Source of the DNA: Ramlibacter alkalitolerans
Lineage (GTDB): Bacteria; Pseudomonadota; Gammaproteobacteria; Burkholderiales; Burkholderiaceae_C
NCBI RefSeq assembly: GCF_016722765.1
Contig: NZ_JAEQND010000016.1
Span: 37,501 to 101,500, forward strand
Length of the DNA: 64,000 nt
Reading direction: 5' to 3'
Shown here: positions 54,190-62,910 of the stretch, in pieces
Layout of the letters: each line of letters opens with the position of its first letter
How positions within the stretch are numbered: position 1 is the first letter of the stretch
Notes under the pieces: model-generated
The model's input: only the letters and a program-made list of their open reading frames with translations
Database searches by the model: none
Told to the model about the DNA's origin: nothing
Position numbers and translations under genes: made by a program

Positions 54190-54657
54190 ATGAAGTTACG
54201 CATCCGCAACCAGAAGGACGTCGCCGCAGGAGCGATCTACCTTGCCTTCGGCGCCGCATTCAGCCTCGGGGCCCTGAACTACAAGATGGGCGACGCCGCC
54301 CGCATGGGCCCCGCATGGTTCCCGTTCTGGATCGGCGTGCTGCTGATGGCGATCGGTGCCGCGACGACGGCCGCCGGCCTGAAGTCCCATGCCGTGGAAG
54401 ACAAGCTGCAGAAGCTCGAATTGCGCAGCCTGGCCTGGATCATCGGCTCCGTGTGCCTGTTCGGGCTGCTGCTGCAACCCCTCGGTCTGGTGCTGGCGCT
54501 GGCCGCGCTGGTGATCGTCTCCAGCATGGCGAGCCATGAATTCGGCTGGAAGGGCACGCTGGCGAATGCGACGGTGCTGATCCTCTTCAGCGTCGGCGCG
54601 TTCATCCAGGGCATCAGCCTGCAGATCCCGCTTTGGCCCCACTTCCTGATCGATTGA
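54190..54657 (+). CDS. tctB: Tripartite tricarboxylate transporter small subunit TctB
   Basis: 155 residues with four membrane helices (AAGAIYLAFGAAFSLGAL, FPFWIGVLLMAIGAATT, LAWIIGSVCLFGLLLQPLG, LVIVSSMASHEFGW). N-terminal positively charged stretch RIRNQKD then the first helix is typical of TctB/DUF1468. Together with TctA it moves carboxylates in a Bug-receptor-dependent, ion-driven way. ATG 10 nt before the tctA start. The receptor gene is not here; the nearest Bug is at 21394-22356. Confidence 0.9.
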   Translation: MKLRIRNQKDVAAGAIYLAFGAAFSLGALNYKMGDAARMGPAWFPFWIGVLLMAIGAATTAAGLKSHAVEDKLQKLELRSLAWIIGSVCLFGLLLQPLGLVLALAALVIVSSMASHEFGWKGTLANATVLILFSVGAFIQGISLQIPLWPHFLID

Positions 54658-54667
54658 GGACAACGGG

Positions 54668-56170
54668 ATGGAATTGCTTTCGCACCTGGCGCTCGGTTTC
54701 CAAACCGCGCTCTCCCTGAACAACCTGCTCTATGCCTTCATCGGCTGCCTGCTCGGCACGCTGATCGGGGTGCTGCCGGGCCTCGGCCCGTCGACCACCA
54801 TCGCGATGCTGCTGCCCGTCACGTACGCGCTGCCGCCCGTGTCCGCGCTGATCATGCTCGCCGGCATCTACTACGGCGCGCAGTACGGCGGCTCCACCAC
54901 CGCCATCCTGGTCAACCTGCCGGGCGAGTCGTCCTCCGTGGTGACCGCCATCGACGGCTACCAGATGGCCCGCAAGGGACGCGCCGGCGCGGCGCTCGCC
55001 ACCGCCGGCATCAGTTCCTTCCTCGCCGGCTGCTTCGCCACCCTGGTGCTGGCCGCCTTCGCCACGCCCATGTCCGAACTGGCCTTCAAGTTCGGGCCCG
55101 CCGAGTACTTCTCGCTGATGGTGCTGGGCCTCGTCGGTGCCGTGGTGCTGGCTTCCGGCTCGCTGATCAAGGCCATCGGCATGATCCTGCTGGGACTGGC
55201 GCTGGGCCTGGTCGGCACCGACGTCAATTCCGGCGTGGCGCGCTACTCGTTCAACATCCCGGAACTCACCGACGGCATCAACTTCGTCGCCGTGGCGATG
55301 GGCCTGTTCGGCTTCGCCGAGATCGTGGCGAACGTGGAGCAACGCGAGCACCGCGAGACCTTCACCAACAAGGTCACCAACCTGTTCCCGACGATGGAGG
55401 ACTTCCGCCGCATGCTGCCGGCCGCCGCGCGCGGCACGGCGCTCGGCACGGTGCTGGGCATGCTGCCGGGCGGCGGCGCGACGCTGTCTTCCTTCGCGGC
55501 CTACACGCTGGAAAAGAAGCTGTCCAAGCGCAGCGAGGAATTCGGCCACGGGGCCATCGAGGGCGTGGCAGGGCCGGAAGCGGCGAACAACGCCGGCGCC
55601 CAGACCTCGTTCGTGCCGCTGCTCACGCTGGGGATTCCTTCCAACGTGGTGATGGCGCTGATGGTCGGTGCGATGACGATCCACAACATCCAGCCGGGAC
55701 CGCAGGTCATGACCAGCAACCCGGAACTGTTCTGGGGCCTGATCGCCTCGATGTGGATCGGCAACGCGATGCTGATCGTGCTGAACCTGCCGCTGATCGG
55801 CGTCTGGGTCAAGCTGCTGAAGGTGCCTTACCGCTACCTGTACCCGGCCATCCTGGTGTTCTGCTGCATCGGCGTCTACTCGATCAACAACAACACCTTC
55901 GACGTGTTCGTCACCGCCGGCTTCGGCATCCTGGGCTACGTGTTCGCGCGCTGCGGCATGGAACCGGCGCCGCTGCTGCTCGGGTTCGTGCTGGGCCCGA
56001 TGATGGAAGAGAACCTGCGCCGCGCGCTGCTGCTGTCGCGGGGCGACTTCTCCACGCTGTTCACGCGGCCGCTGTCGCTGTCGCTGCTGATCGCAACCCT
56101 CGTGCTGCTGGTGATCGTGGCGCTGCCGGCCATCAAGCGCACCCGCGAGGACGCCTTCCAGGAAGCCTGA
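54668..56170 (+). CDS. tctA: Tripartite tricarboxylate transporter large subunit TctA
   Basis: 500 residues, about 12 membrane helices. The signature GVLPGLGPSTTIAMLLPVTY near residue 38, YYGAQYGGSTTAILVNLPGE near 75 and the second copy GMLPGGGATLSSFAAY near 265 are the repeated substrate-binding loops of the family. Transports citrate-like or other carboxylates. Begins 10 nt after tctB with GAGGACAACGGG upstream, and is followed by a strong terminator. Confidence 0.95.
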   Translation: MELLSHLALGFQTALSLNNLLYAFIGCLLGTLIGVLPGLGPSTTIAMLLPVTYALPPVSALIMLAGIYYGAQYGGSTTAILVNLPGESSSVVTAIDGYQMARKGRAGAALATAGISSFLAGCFATLVLAAFATPMSELAFKFGPAEYFSLMVLGLVGAVVLASGSLIKAIGMILLGLALGLVGTDVNSGVARYSFNIPELTDGINFVAVAMGLFGFAEIVANVEQREHRETFTNKVTNLFPTMEDFRRMLPAAARGTALGTVLGMLPGGGATLSSFAAYTLEKKLSKRSEEFGHGAIEGVAGPEAANNAGAQTSFVPLLTLGIPSNVVMALMVGAMTIHNIQPGPQVMTSNPELFWGLIASMWIGNAMLIVLNLPLIGVWVKLLKVPYRYLYPAILVFCCIGVYSINNNTFDVFVTAGFGILGYVFARCGMEPAPLLLGFVLGPMMEENLRRALLLSRGDFSTLFTRPLSLSLLIATLVLLVIVALPAIKRTREDAFQEA

Positions 56171-56195
56171 GTTCGAAGGGCGTTGGGAGCCCCTG

Positions 56196-56224
56196 GAGCG
56201 GCCGCGAGGCCGCTCTTTTTCGTT
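56196..56224 (+). terminator. Rho-independent terminator of tctBA
   Basis: GAGCGGCC-GCGA-GGCCGCTC then TTTTTCGTT, 8-bp stem, GNRA-type loop and T5 run, 25 nt after the tctA stop. Confidence 0.9.
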
Positions 56225-56288
56225 CTTCGTCGCAGGGCAACCCTGCGCCCGCTTCGAAATGCGGGAGACGTCCGGTCTTTCTCCGGCG

Positions 56289-56993
56289 TCAGCGCCCAGC
56301 CCGCACGCTGATGCCGTCCACCACCATCTTCGACCCGGCCGCCACCAGCAGGATGTCACCACCGAGCTGCACGTAGCGGTGGCCCGGCGGCAGCTTGGGC
56401 AACGCTGCCATCACCGGCTTCGGCACGGAGGCGATCGGCACGCCGGCGGGCAGGGACTGCCCGATCTCCCAGTGCGGCGCGGTGCCCGCCGGCGGATTCG
56501 CCTCGTAGTACTTGCGCACCGAAGCACGGTCCTTGTCGCCGAAGTAGGCCCCCGGGCCGAGCGGCTTGCGCGCGAAGTGCGTGCCCTTGCCGACGTCGTC
56601 GGTGGGGATGCGCGTGTCGGCACGGTCGTCGAGCGCCATCTTGGCCCGCCGCTGCAGGGGCGCGTCCGGCTCGGCCCCGGGCGGGGCCAGCGCCTGCTGC
56701 GCCGGCGCCGGCGCAGCGGGCGCTGCAGTGACCTTCTCGATCGCGGCCGGACGCGCGGCGGCCTGCGCCGCGGGCGCCGGTGCGCGGGCCGTGCTCTTCG
56801 CCCTGGTGTCCTTCTTCGCGGTCACCGGCCTGGCCGGCCGCACCGGCCGGATCTGGTCGAGCGGGCGGCCGATCACCGCCGGGGCCACCGGGTCGGGCAG
56901 GTGCGACTGCGCGAGCGCCAGCCCGGCGCCGCCGGCATCGGCCAGCAGCAGCGCGAGCAGGAAGGTCAGGCGATGCGGGCGGGGCGGGGTCAT
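56289..56993 (-). CDS. Exported protein with Ala/Pro-rich linker and RcnB-like C-terminus
   Basis: 234 residues. Signal peptide at 1-28 (hydrophobic core FLLALLLADAGGAGLAL, likely cut after ALAQ). Then a long Ala/Pro/Lys-rich linker (about 60-105), a charged segment and a C-terminal unit PPGHRYVQLGGDILLVAAGS near 205-224 that resembles the RcnB/DUF1236-type periplasmic repeat (from memory). A role in envelope or metal homeostasis is possible. ATG at 56993. It follows gshA by 116 nt and is read in the same direction. Confidence 0.8.
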   Translation of the reverse strand: MTPPRPHRLTFLLALLLADAGGAGLALAQSHLPDPVAPAVIGRPLDQIRPVRPARPVTAKKDTRAKSTARAPAPAAQAAARPAAIEKVTAAPAAPAPAQQALAPPGAEPDAPLQRRAKMALDDRADTRIPTDDVGKGTHFARKPLGPGAYFGDKDRASVRKYYEANPPAGTAPHWEIGQSLPAGVPIASVPKPVMAALPKLPPGHRYVQLGGDILLVAAGSKMVVDGISVRAGR

Positions 56994-57109
56994 GCAGGCT
57001 CCTGGGCAGGTTCGCGTTTCGCCCGCAACTGTCGCGCCAAGCGTGGCGCGGTGTTGTCGGACAAGGCGGCATTGCCCGTCGGACGCCGGCGCGCCTGCTG
57101 GCGCCGCCG

Positions 57110-58663
57110 CTAGACGGCGGCCAGTGCGGGCGCGACGGCGCTGCGGCCCAGCCCCAGGCGCTCCGGCGAGATGTACTGCTGCCGGTACTGCTCGAAGGGC
57201 ATGCTGTCGGCCGCTTCCACGGCGGCCTGGTCCTGCACCGACTGCCGGACCATCCCTTCCATGCGCTGCTGCAGGGCACCCGTGTACGGCAGCTTCAGGA
57301 GCTTGTCCCTGGCCTGGCGCGACTGCGCGAGGGCGAAGGGCCCGAAGCCGTTGTCGTGGTCGCGCGCCATGGCGGCCAGCACGCGGGCCGACGGCAGCAT
57401 CTCGGCGTTGGTGAGCAGGGCCTGCGCTGCGCGCAGCGCATCGGAGTAGTCGGAGGTGGCATGCACCGCATCGAGCATCGCGGCGATGGGCGTGCACTGC
57501 GCCAGCACCTCGTCGCCCCACTCGGTGAGCTTGACCTCGCGGCCGGCGCGTTCCAGCGTCAGCGCGGGATCGCGCCCGTAGGCGGCGGTGCGGTGCTGGT
57601 TGCGACCGAGCTCCGCGATTTCCTCCGGCGAGTCCTCGGGGCTCTCGGCCAGCAGGCAATGCAGCAGGAACACGTCGAGGAAGCGCAGCGTCTGCGCCTT
57701 GATGCCGATCGGCACGAAGGGGTCGAGGTCCATCAGCCGCACTTCGACGTATTCGACGCCGCGTTCGCGCAGCGCATGCAGCGGGCGTTCGCCGGGGCGG
57801 ATCACGCGCTTGGGGCGGATGGTGCCGTAGAACTCGTTCTCGATCTGCAGCAGGCTGGTGGCGAGCTGGTTGTACTCGCCGCCCGGGTTGACGATGCCGA
57901 TCGCCTCGTAGGCGGGATACGGGCGCGTCAGCGCATCGTGCAGCGAGGCCGCATAGCCTTCGAGGCTGTTGTAGCTGACGGCAAGACTGGCCTGCGCCTC
58001 GCTCTGGTAGCCCAGGCGCCCCATGCGCAAGGAGGTGCCGTAAGGCATGTACACCGTGCCGGGCGACAGCGTCTGCAGTTCGTGCTTGCGGCCGGTGACG
58101 AAGCTGGCGCAGGCCGCCGGCGAGGCGCCGAACAGGTACAGCAGCAGGAAGGCGTGGCGGCGGAAGTTGCGGATCAGGCCGAAGTACTCCGCATCGCTCA
58201 CGCCCGGCATCGACCAGTTGTAGTGGATGCCGGAGATCGTCTGCATGCGCCGGCCGTAGCGGTTGGCCAGCCCCACCCGGTAGACGCTCTTGGCGCGGCC
58301 GACGTTGGAGGCGCCGTAGCGGCCGATCGGGATGTTCTCGTCCGCCGGCAAGGTGCAGGGCATGCTGCTGACCCACAGCAGTTCGTCGCCGAGGGCGCGG
58401 TAGACGAACTGGTGGACGTTGGTCAGTTCCTCCAGGCACTGCTCCACGCTGGCGTGCACGCCCGTGATCAGTTCCAGCTGCGATTCGCTGTAGTCGGTGG
58501 TGATGTGTGGATGCGTCAGCGCGGAGCCGAGCGCCGCGGGATGCGGCGTCAACGCCAGCGCGCCGGTGGCCGTGGAACGCAGGCTTTCCTTCTCGATGCC
58601 GCGGCGGATGCCTTGCAGCCGCGCGGGCGCCAGCGTGCTCAAGGCCTCTTGCAGATTGCTCAT
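57110..58663 (-). CDS. gshA: Glutamate-cysteine ligase
   Basis: 517 residues, practically the length of E. coli GshA (518), first step of glutathione synthesis. GIRRGIEKESLR holds catalytic Glu residues; TTDYSESQLELITG, IGRYGASNVGRAKSVYRVGL and ISGIHYNWSMP are active-site segments. RLMDLDPFVPIGI and FLDVFLLHCLL follow. This is the gamma-proteobacterial-type family rather than the plant-like GshA2. ATG at 58663. Upstream lies a divergent SRPBCC gene. Confidence 0.96.
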   Translation of the reverse strand: MSNLQEALSTLAPARLQGIRRGIEKESLRSTATGALALTPHPAALGSALTHPHITTDYSESQLELITGVHASVEQCLEELTNVHQFVYRALGDELLWVSSMPCTLPADENIPIGRYGASNVGRAKSVYRVGLANRYGRRMQTISGIHYNWSMPGVSDAEYFGLIRNFRRHAFLLLYLFGASPAACASFVTGRKHELQTLSPGTVYMPYGTSLRMGRLGYQSEAQASLAVSYNSLEGYAASLHDALTRPYPAYEAIGIVNPGGEYNQLATSLLQIENEFYGTIRPKRVIRPGERPLHALRERGVEYVEVRLMDLDPFVPIGIKAQTLRFLDVFLLHCLLAESPEDSPEEIAELGRNQHRTAAYGRDPALTLERAGREVKLTEWGDEVLAQCTPIAAMLDAVHATSDYSDALRAAQALLTNAEMLPSARVLAAMARDHDNGFGPFALAQSRQARDKLLKLPYTGALQQRMEGMVRQSVQDQAAVEAADSMPFEQYRQQYISPERLGLGRSAVAPALAAV

Positions 58664-58826
58664 GAAAATGTTCCCGCCGCCCTCTGGATGTATCTGGCGT
58701 GCGAAGTTAGCACCTTTGCGCAAAACGTGCTTGCGAGCGGTCAACCTGAGCCGGCCGCCGCGCGTTGTGGCTCGCCCCGGGCCGGCTGGCAGAATGGCCG
58801 CGTTCGCACGTGCGAGGAGGACGGCC

Positions 58827-59300
58827 ATGAGCGTGAGCGTGCCCATCGAGCTGGGTTACGAATTCGAGGTCCGGGCGAAGTTCGACGAGGTGTTCGCGCT
58901 GCTGTCGGACGTCCCCCGGTCGGTGGCGCACTTCCCGAAGGTGGACCGGCTCACGGACCTCGGCGACGGCGTCTACAAGTGGGAGATGCGCAAGGTTGGC
59001 ACGGCGCAGGTCCACCTGCAGACCGTGTATGCCTGCAAGTACGCCAGCGACAAAGGCAAGGGCACGGTGACGTGGACGCCCGTGAAGGGCGTCGGCAACG
59101 CCCTGGTCGGCGGCAGCTGGAACATCACCGACCACCAGGGCCGCTCCACGAAGTGCGTGCTCAGGACGCAGGGCACGGTGGACGTGCCGCTGCCGGGCCT
59201 GATGAAGCCGGTGGTGGCGCCGGTGATCGAAGGCGAGTTCGAGAAGCTCGTGGAGCAGTACATCGCCAACCTCGTCGCCGTCTTCGGCGGCGAGGTGTGA
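58827..59300 (+). CDS. SRPBCC-family (START-like) protein
   Basis: 157 residues. The pattern FEVRAKFDEVFALLSDVPRS, HFPKVDRLTDLGDGVYKWEM and the C-terminal helix EGEFEKLVEQYIANL is that of the polyketide-cyclase/START helix-grip fold with a ligand cavity. Substrate or partner unknown; coenzyme Q-binding COQ10-like or lipid-binding roles are possible. GAGGAGG precedes the ATG at 58827. Divergent from gshA. Confidence 0.85.
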   Translation: MSVSVPIELGYEFEVRAKFDEVFALLSDVPRSVAHFPKVDRLTDLGDGVYKWEMRKVGTAQVHLQTVYACKYASDKGKGTVTWTPVKGVGNALVGGSWNITDHQGRSTKCVLRTQGTVDVPLPGLMKPVVAPVIEGEFEKLVEQYIANLVAVFGGEV

Positions 59301-59319
59301 CGCGCGACACTCGGGGTCC

Positions 59320-59396
59320 GCAGGCTGGCGGTGAGCCACGCAGCGCGCGAACGTAGGCTGGCGGTGAGCCGCGTAGCGCGCGAACCCCAGCGCTTC
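59320..59396. repeat. GTAGGCTGG element, two left half-copies (copy 5)
   Basis: Two direct left arms: GCAGGCTGGCGGTGAGCCAC (59320) and GTAGGCTGGCGGTGAGCCGC (59353), each running into GCAGCGCGCGAA or GTAGCGCGCGAA, the second reaching AACCCCAGCG. The right arm is missing. The adjacent YidB-like gene stop (59395-59397) begins at its end. Evidence that the elements break and recombine. Confidence 0.75.
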
Positions 59397-60012
59397 AGGA
59401 GTGCACTTCCCGATACTGCACGTCCTCGATCTCCTTTTCGAGCTTGCGCGTGCTTTCGTCCAGCACCTCGTCGGCCTCGTGCGGCAGCTGGCCGTCGGGA
59501 GTCATCTTGTCGACCATCTCGGGCATGATTTCCGCGAAGGCCTGGGCCACCTGCTCCTCGGGCACGCCGAGGCGCTCGGCCATCTGCCGCAGTTCTTCGC
59601 GGCCCACGACCTGTTCCACCGCCTGGCCGTCGATCGGGTCGTTGTCGCCGCTGGACATCCAGGACTGCGCCTGGCGGTGCAGCCCCTTGTCGCGGAACTT
59701 GTCGACCACCGCGTTCATGCCGCCATTGCGCTGGACCCAGCGCATCGCCAGCGGCAGCAGCATCACGAGCAGCGCCGTGCGGTTGCCATAGGGATGCTGG
59801 CCGCCCGGCACGCCGATGCTGCCGCCCTGCGCGCGGCCGCGCATCATGCCCGCCAGCACGCTGCCCAGGGCCACGCCGCCGAGCGCGCCGCCCAGCCCGC
59901 CGCCCGTGCCGCCGAGGCCGCCGCCCACTCCGCCGCGGTTCATGCCGCGGCTGCGCATCGCCTGTCCGAACAGGCCGCCGAGGACCTGGCCCAGCAAGGG
60001 GTTGTTGTTCAT
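59395..60012 (-). CDS. YidB-like DUF937 protein
   Basis: 205 residues. The N-terminus NPLLGQVLGGLFGQAMRSRG and a Gly-rich segment (GGVGGGLGGTGGGLGG, about 27-45) lead into the DUF937 core with TALLVMLLPLAMRWVQRNGG, VEQVVGREELRQMAERLGVP and EEQVAQAFAEIMPEMVDKMT, then a charged C-terminal helix. Family role unknown. The terminal codons abut palindromic element copy 5, so the end of the gene may have been rearranged. Confidence 0.85.
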   Translation of the reverse strand: MNNNPLLGQVLGGLFGQAMRSRGMNRGGVGGGLGGTGGGLGGALGGVALGSVLAGMMRGRAQGGSIGVPGGQHPYGNRTALLVMLLPLAMRWVQRNGGMNAVVDKFRDKGLHRQAQSWMSSGDNDPIDGQAVEQVVGREELRQMAERLGVPEEQVAQAFAEIMPEMVDKMTPDGQLPHEADEVLDESTRKLEKEIEDVQYREVHS

Positions 60013-60093
60013 CGAAAGCTCCTTTGTTCTACGGATGCCTTCGATCCTTGGGCCGCCGGGGCGGCGGCGGTGTAGGCGCAGGGCGTGTCGAAG

Positions 60094-60759
60094 CTACCCA
60101 GCCGACAGCACGCGCAGCAACCACGCGTTGAGTTCCTCGATCTCCTGCGGCGTCACCGCATGCCCCATCAGGTACTCGTGCCACTCCACCTGGTACCCGA
60201 GGGCCTGCAGTGCGTCGCGCGAGGCCTCGGCCCGCTCCAGGGCGATCACGTCGTCGTGGGTGCCGTGGGCGAGGAAGATCGGGGTCTGCAGGCTCGCGCT
60301 GCTGCGTTCGGCCTCGCTCCGGTCCGCGAGCGGCAGGTAGCCGGAAAGGCCCATGATGCCGCCCAGCCGCTCCGGATGCCGCACGCCGGTCAGGAGCGAC
60401 ACGGCGCAGCCCTGCGAGAAGCCGCCCAGCACGATGCGGTGCGCCGGGATGCCGCGCTCCTTCTCGCGCTTCAGCAAGGCTTCGACGAGCTGCTGCGAGC
60501 GCCGCAGCCCCGTCTCGTCCTGCGCCGCGTCGGCTTCGAAGCCGAGGATGTCGTACCACGCCCGCATGCGGTAGCCGTTGTTGATCGTCACGGGCATCTC
60601 CGGCGCGTGCGGGAAGATGAAGCGCACCGGCCCCAGCCGCTCCAGGTCCAGCTCCTGCGCGATCGGCACGAAGTCGTTGCCGTCCGCACCCAGCCCGTGA
60701 AGGATCAGAATGGTGGCGGTCGGGTCCGGTCCCGACTCGGCCTCGATGATGTCCAGCAT
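60094..60759 (-). CDS. Carboxylesterase / phospholipase family alpha/beta hydrolase
   Basis: 221 residues. LHGLGADGNDF supplies the oxyanion turn, GFSQG near residue 120 the nucleophile Ser, GTHDDVI the Asp and GHAVTPQE the His of the triad. It is the carboxylesterase/lysophospholipase (YpfH/EstB-like) type. No signal peptide; cytosolic. Divergent from the HPF-like gene with 136 nt between. Substrate broad or unknown. Confidence 0.9.
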   Translation of the reverse strand: MLDIIEAESGPDPTATILILHGLGADGNDFVPIAQELDLERLGPVRFIFPHAPEMPVTINNGYRMRAWYDILGFEADAAQDETGLRRSQQLVEALLKREKERGIPAHRIVLGGFSQGCAVSLLTGVRHPERLGGIMGLSGYLPLADRSEAERSSASLQTPIFLAHGTHDDVIALERAEASRDALQALGYQVEWHEYLMGHAVTPQEIEELNAWLLRVLSAG

Positions 60760-60895
60760 GCAGGGTCTCCTTTGTACCGAGCATAGCCCCTCGCCGCGGC
60801 TGGCAAGCCGTATCCGACAGGGCTATCAAAGGCGTCCGACTTGCCAGGCAGCCCGGCCGTCCGCAGCATGAGAGCAGACGCTGAAAGGAAACCGC

Positions 60896-61285
60896 ATGAA
60901 AGTGCAAGTCAACACCAGCAATGACATCGACAACAAGGACGCCCTCGAACGCTGGGCCAGCGAATACCTGAACGAGCAACTCGGTCGCTTCGAACAGGAC
61001 ATCACGAGCATCGAAGTGCAGATGACGGACGAGAACCACGCGGCGCGCGGAGGCGGCGTGGACAAGCGCTGCATGCTGGAAGCACGCGTGAACGGCCGCG
61101 CGCCGATCGCCGTCACCAATTTCGCGCCCGACCAGAACCTGGCATTCCGCGGCGCGGCCGACAAGCTCGCGCACGCGCTCGAGCATGCCTTCGGCAAGCT
61201 GGACCGCCGCGAACACCGGGTGCGCGAAACGATCCGCCGCGACCCGGAGGTGCTCGAAGGCACCGCGATCCCGCCGCAGTCCTGA
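60896..61285 (+). CDS. HPF/RaiA-family ribosome-associated protein
   Basis: 129 residues. Folds as the beta-alpha-beta-beta-beta-alpha ribosome hibernation domain: MKVQVNTSNDIDN, WASEYLNEQLGRFEQDITSI, RCMLEARVNGRAPIAVTNF and HALEHAFGKLDRREHR. No C-terminal dimerisation domain, so it is of the short type. Residues of the linker differ from classic HPF (ARGGGVDKRC), so it may be one of the diverged family members often found beside stress genes. GCTGAAAGGAAAC precedes the ATG. Confidence 0.85.
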   Translation: MKVQVNTSNDIDNKDALERWASEYLNEQLGRFEQDITSIEVQMTDENHAARGGGVDKRCMLEARVNGRAPIAVTNFAPDQNLAFRGAADKLAHALEHAFGKLDRREHRVRETIRRDPEVLEGTAIPPQS

Positions 61286-61581
61286 TCCGTGGCAGGACCT
61301 GGGGTCCGCCCGCCGGCGGTACCTCGGCCGCAGGCAGTGGGCCATCGCGCCCGCTGCCTCCCCGCTCTCCCCACCCGCACTCCCGCACGCCAGGCCGCGC
61401 TCGGCGCAGCCGCTGCGCCGCCGCGCAGGCAGCAGCCCGGTTCCGACACAGATGGCAACACTTGTACCGACGTGTTTCGTGTAGGCGAAGCGCTGCACCG
61501 TCGAGGCAATGCGCGTGCGTAAATGGCGCTCCGCGCAGCCGGCTCCCGCCGGGGCCGGACCCACAACCAAGGAGCGCATCC

Positions 61582-61941
61582 ATGAATCTCGGATTCAAGA
61601 AAACGACGTGTCGGGTGTTGGTGGTTTCCCTGTTCGCGCTGTCGTTCCAGACGGCGCAGGCCGGCCTCATCGGTGCCGACCAGGCCGCCGCGGGCACGAC
61701 CAGCGCCGAGCGCATCATGTTGCTCGAGACGCTGGACCGTACGGACGTCGTCGCCCAGCTGCAGGCAGCCGGTGTCGATCCGCTGGCGGCACGCGAGCGC
61801 GTCAAGAGCATGACCGACCAGGAAGTGCACGCGATGGCGCAGGACATCCAGGCGGCGCCCGCCGGCGGCATCAACGGCTGGGGCTGGGTTGCGATCGTGC
61901 TGATCGCCGCCCTGGTCTGGTACTACGCGATCCGCAAGTAA
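61582..61941 (+). CDS. PA2779-type small membrane/exported protein
   Basis: 119 residues. N-terminal signal-like segment (TTCRVLVVSLFALSFQTAQA), a conserved acidic-helical core SAERIMLLETLDRTDVVAQL and GVDPLAARERVKSMTDQEVH near 40-85, and a C-terminal membrane helix (WGWVAIVLIAALVWYYAI). The layout and the neighbour that follows 6 nt later match the PA2779/PA2778 pair known in Pseudomonas and betaproteobacteria. Function unknown. AAGGAGCG upstream of ATG 61582. Confidence 0.85.
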   Translation: MNLGFKKTTCRVLVVSLFALSFQTAQAGLIGADQAAAGTTSAERIMLLETLDRTDVVAQLQAAGVDPLAARERVKSMTDQEVHAMAQDIQAAPAGGINGWGWVAIVLIAALVWYYAIRK

Positions 61942-61947
61942 GCGGGA

Positions 61948-62910
61948 ATGCAGGCGCAAGCAACTGCGCTGCGCTGGGCACGGCTCCTCCTCCTGTGGGT
62001 GGCCGTGCTCGCGCTGGGAGGGTGCAGCACCCTGATCCCGCAGACCGTGGCGCTGCGCACCGACTGGCCGGCCGGCGTGCCGCAGCAGGTCGAGCTCGCG
62101 CAGGTGCCCTTCTTCCCCCAGGAGGAATACCAGTGCGGCCCGGCCGCGCTGGGCATGGCGATGAAGTTCGCCGGTGCCCCCGTCACGCCGGAGGCGCTGG
62201 TCGACGAAGTCTGGCTGCCATCGCGCAAGGGCAGCCTGCAGCTGGAGATGCTGGCGGCGCCGCGCCGCCACGGCTTCGTCAGCTACCGCCTCGCGCCCGC
62301 CTACGCCGACCTGCTGCGCGAAGTGGCGGCCGGCCATCCCGTCGTGGTGCTGCAGGACGTCGGCATGCTGCTGCCGCAGTGGCACTACGCGGTCGTCAAC
62401 GGTTTCGACTACGGCACCGGCACGCTCTACCTGCGCTCGGGCCTGCAGATGCGGCAGGAGATGCCCTTCTCGTATTTCGAGCGAACCTGGCTGCCCGGCA
62501 GCTACTGGGCGATGGTCGTCACGGCGCCGGATGACATCCCGGTCACCGCCACCGAAAGCCGCTGGCTCGAGGCCTTGATCGGCCTGGCACGGGGCGGCGA
62601 CCGGGAGGCCACGGTGCGGGCGTACCGGGCGGCACTGGTGCGCTGGCCGGAGAGCCTGCCGGCGGCTGTCGGACTGGCCAACCACCTGCATGCGAGCGGC
62701 TCGCTGCAGGAGGCGGCGGCCGTCCTGCGCACCGCCTTGCAGAAATTCCCCAGCTCCGTGGTGCTGTTGAACAACCTCGCCCAGACGCTGTCGGACGACG
62801 GCCGCAACAGCGAAGCGCTGGCGGTGATCCGCCGCGCCGACGACCCGCAAAGCCCCTTCGCGGGTGAAGTGCGGGCCACGCGCGAGCTGATCGAAGCGCG
62901 GATGCGTTAG
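61948..62910 (+). CDS. PA2778-type lipoprotein with C39-like peptidase and TPR
   Basis: 320 residues. Lipobox LALGGC near residue 22-27 marks an outer-membrane or periplasmic lipoprotein. Peptidase-like domain: QCGPAALGMAMKFAG with Cys near 64, HYAVVNGFDYG with His near 148, and Asp-type turn LRSG. The C-terminal half (about 200-320) has TPR-like helices (AVGLANHLHASGSLQEAAAV, VLLNNLAQTLSDDGRNSEAL). It probably cleaves or binds a peptide together with the PA2779-type partner. Overlaps the convergent gene by 4 nt. Confidence 0.87.
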   Translation: MQAQATALRWARLLLLWVAVLALGGCSTLIPQTVALRTDWPAGVPQQVELAQVPFFPQEEYQCGPAALGMAMKFAGAPVTPEALVDEVWLPSRKGSLQLEMLAAPRRHGFVSYRLAPAYADLLREVAAGHPVVVLQDVGMLLPQWHYAVVNGFDYGTGTLYLRSGLQMRQEMPFSYFERTWLPGSYWAMVVTAPDDIPVTATESRWLEALIGLARGGDREATVRAYRAALVRWPESLPAAVGLANHLHASGSLQEAAAVLRTALQKFPSSVVLLNNLAQTLSDDGRNSEALAVIRRADDPQSPFAGEVRATRELIEARMR

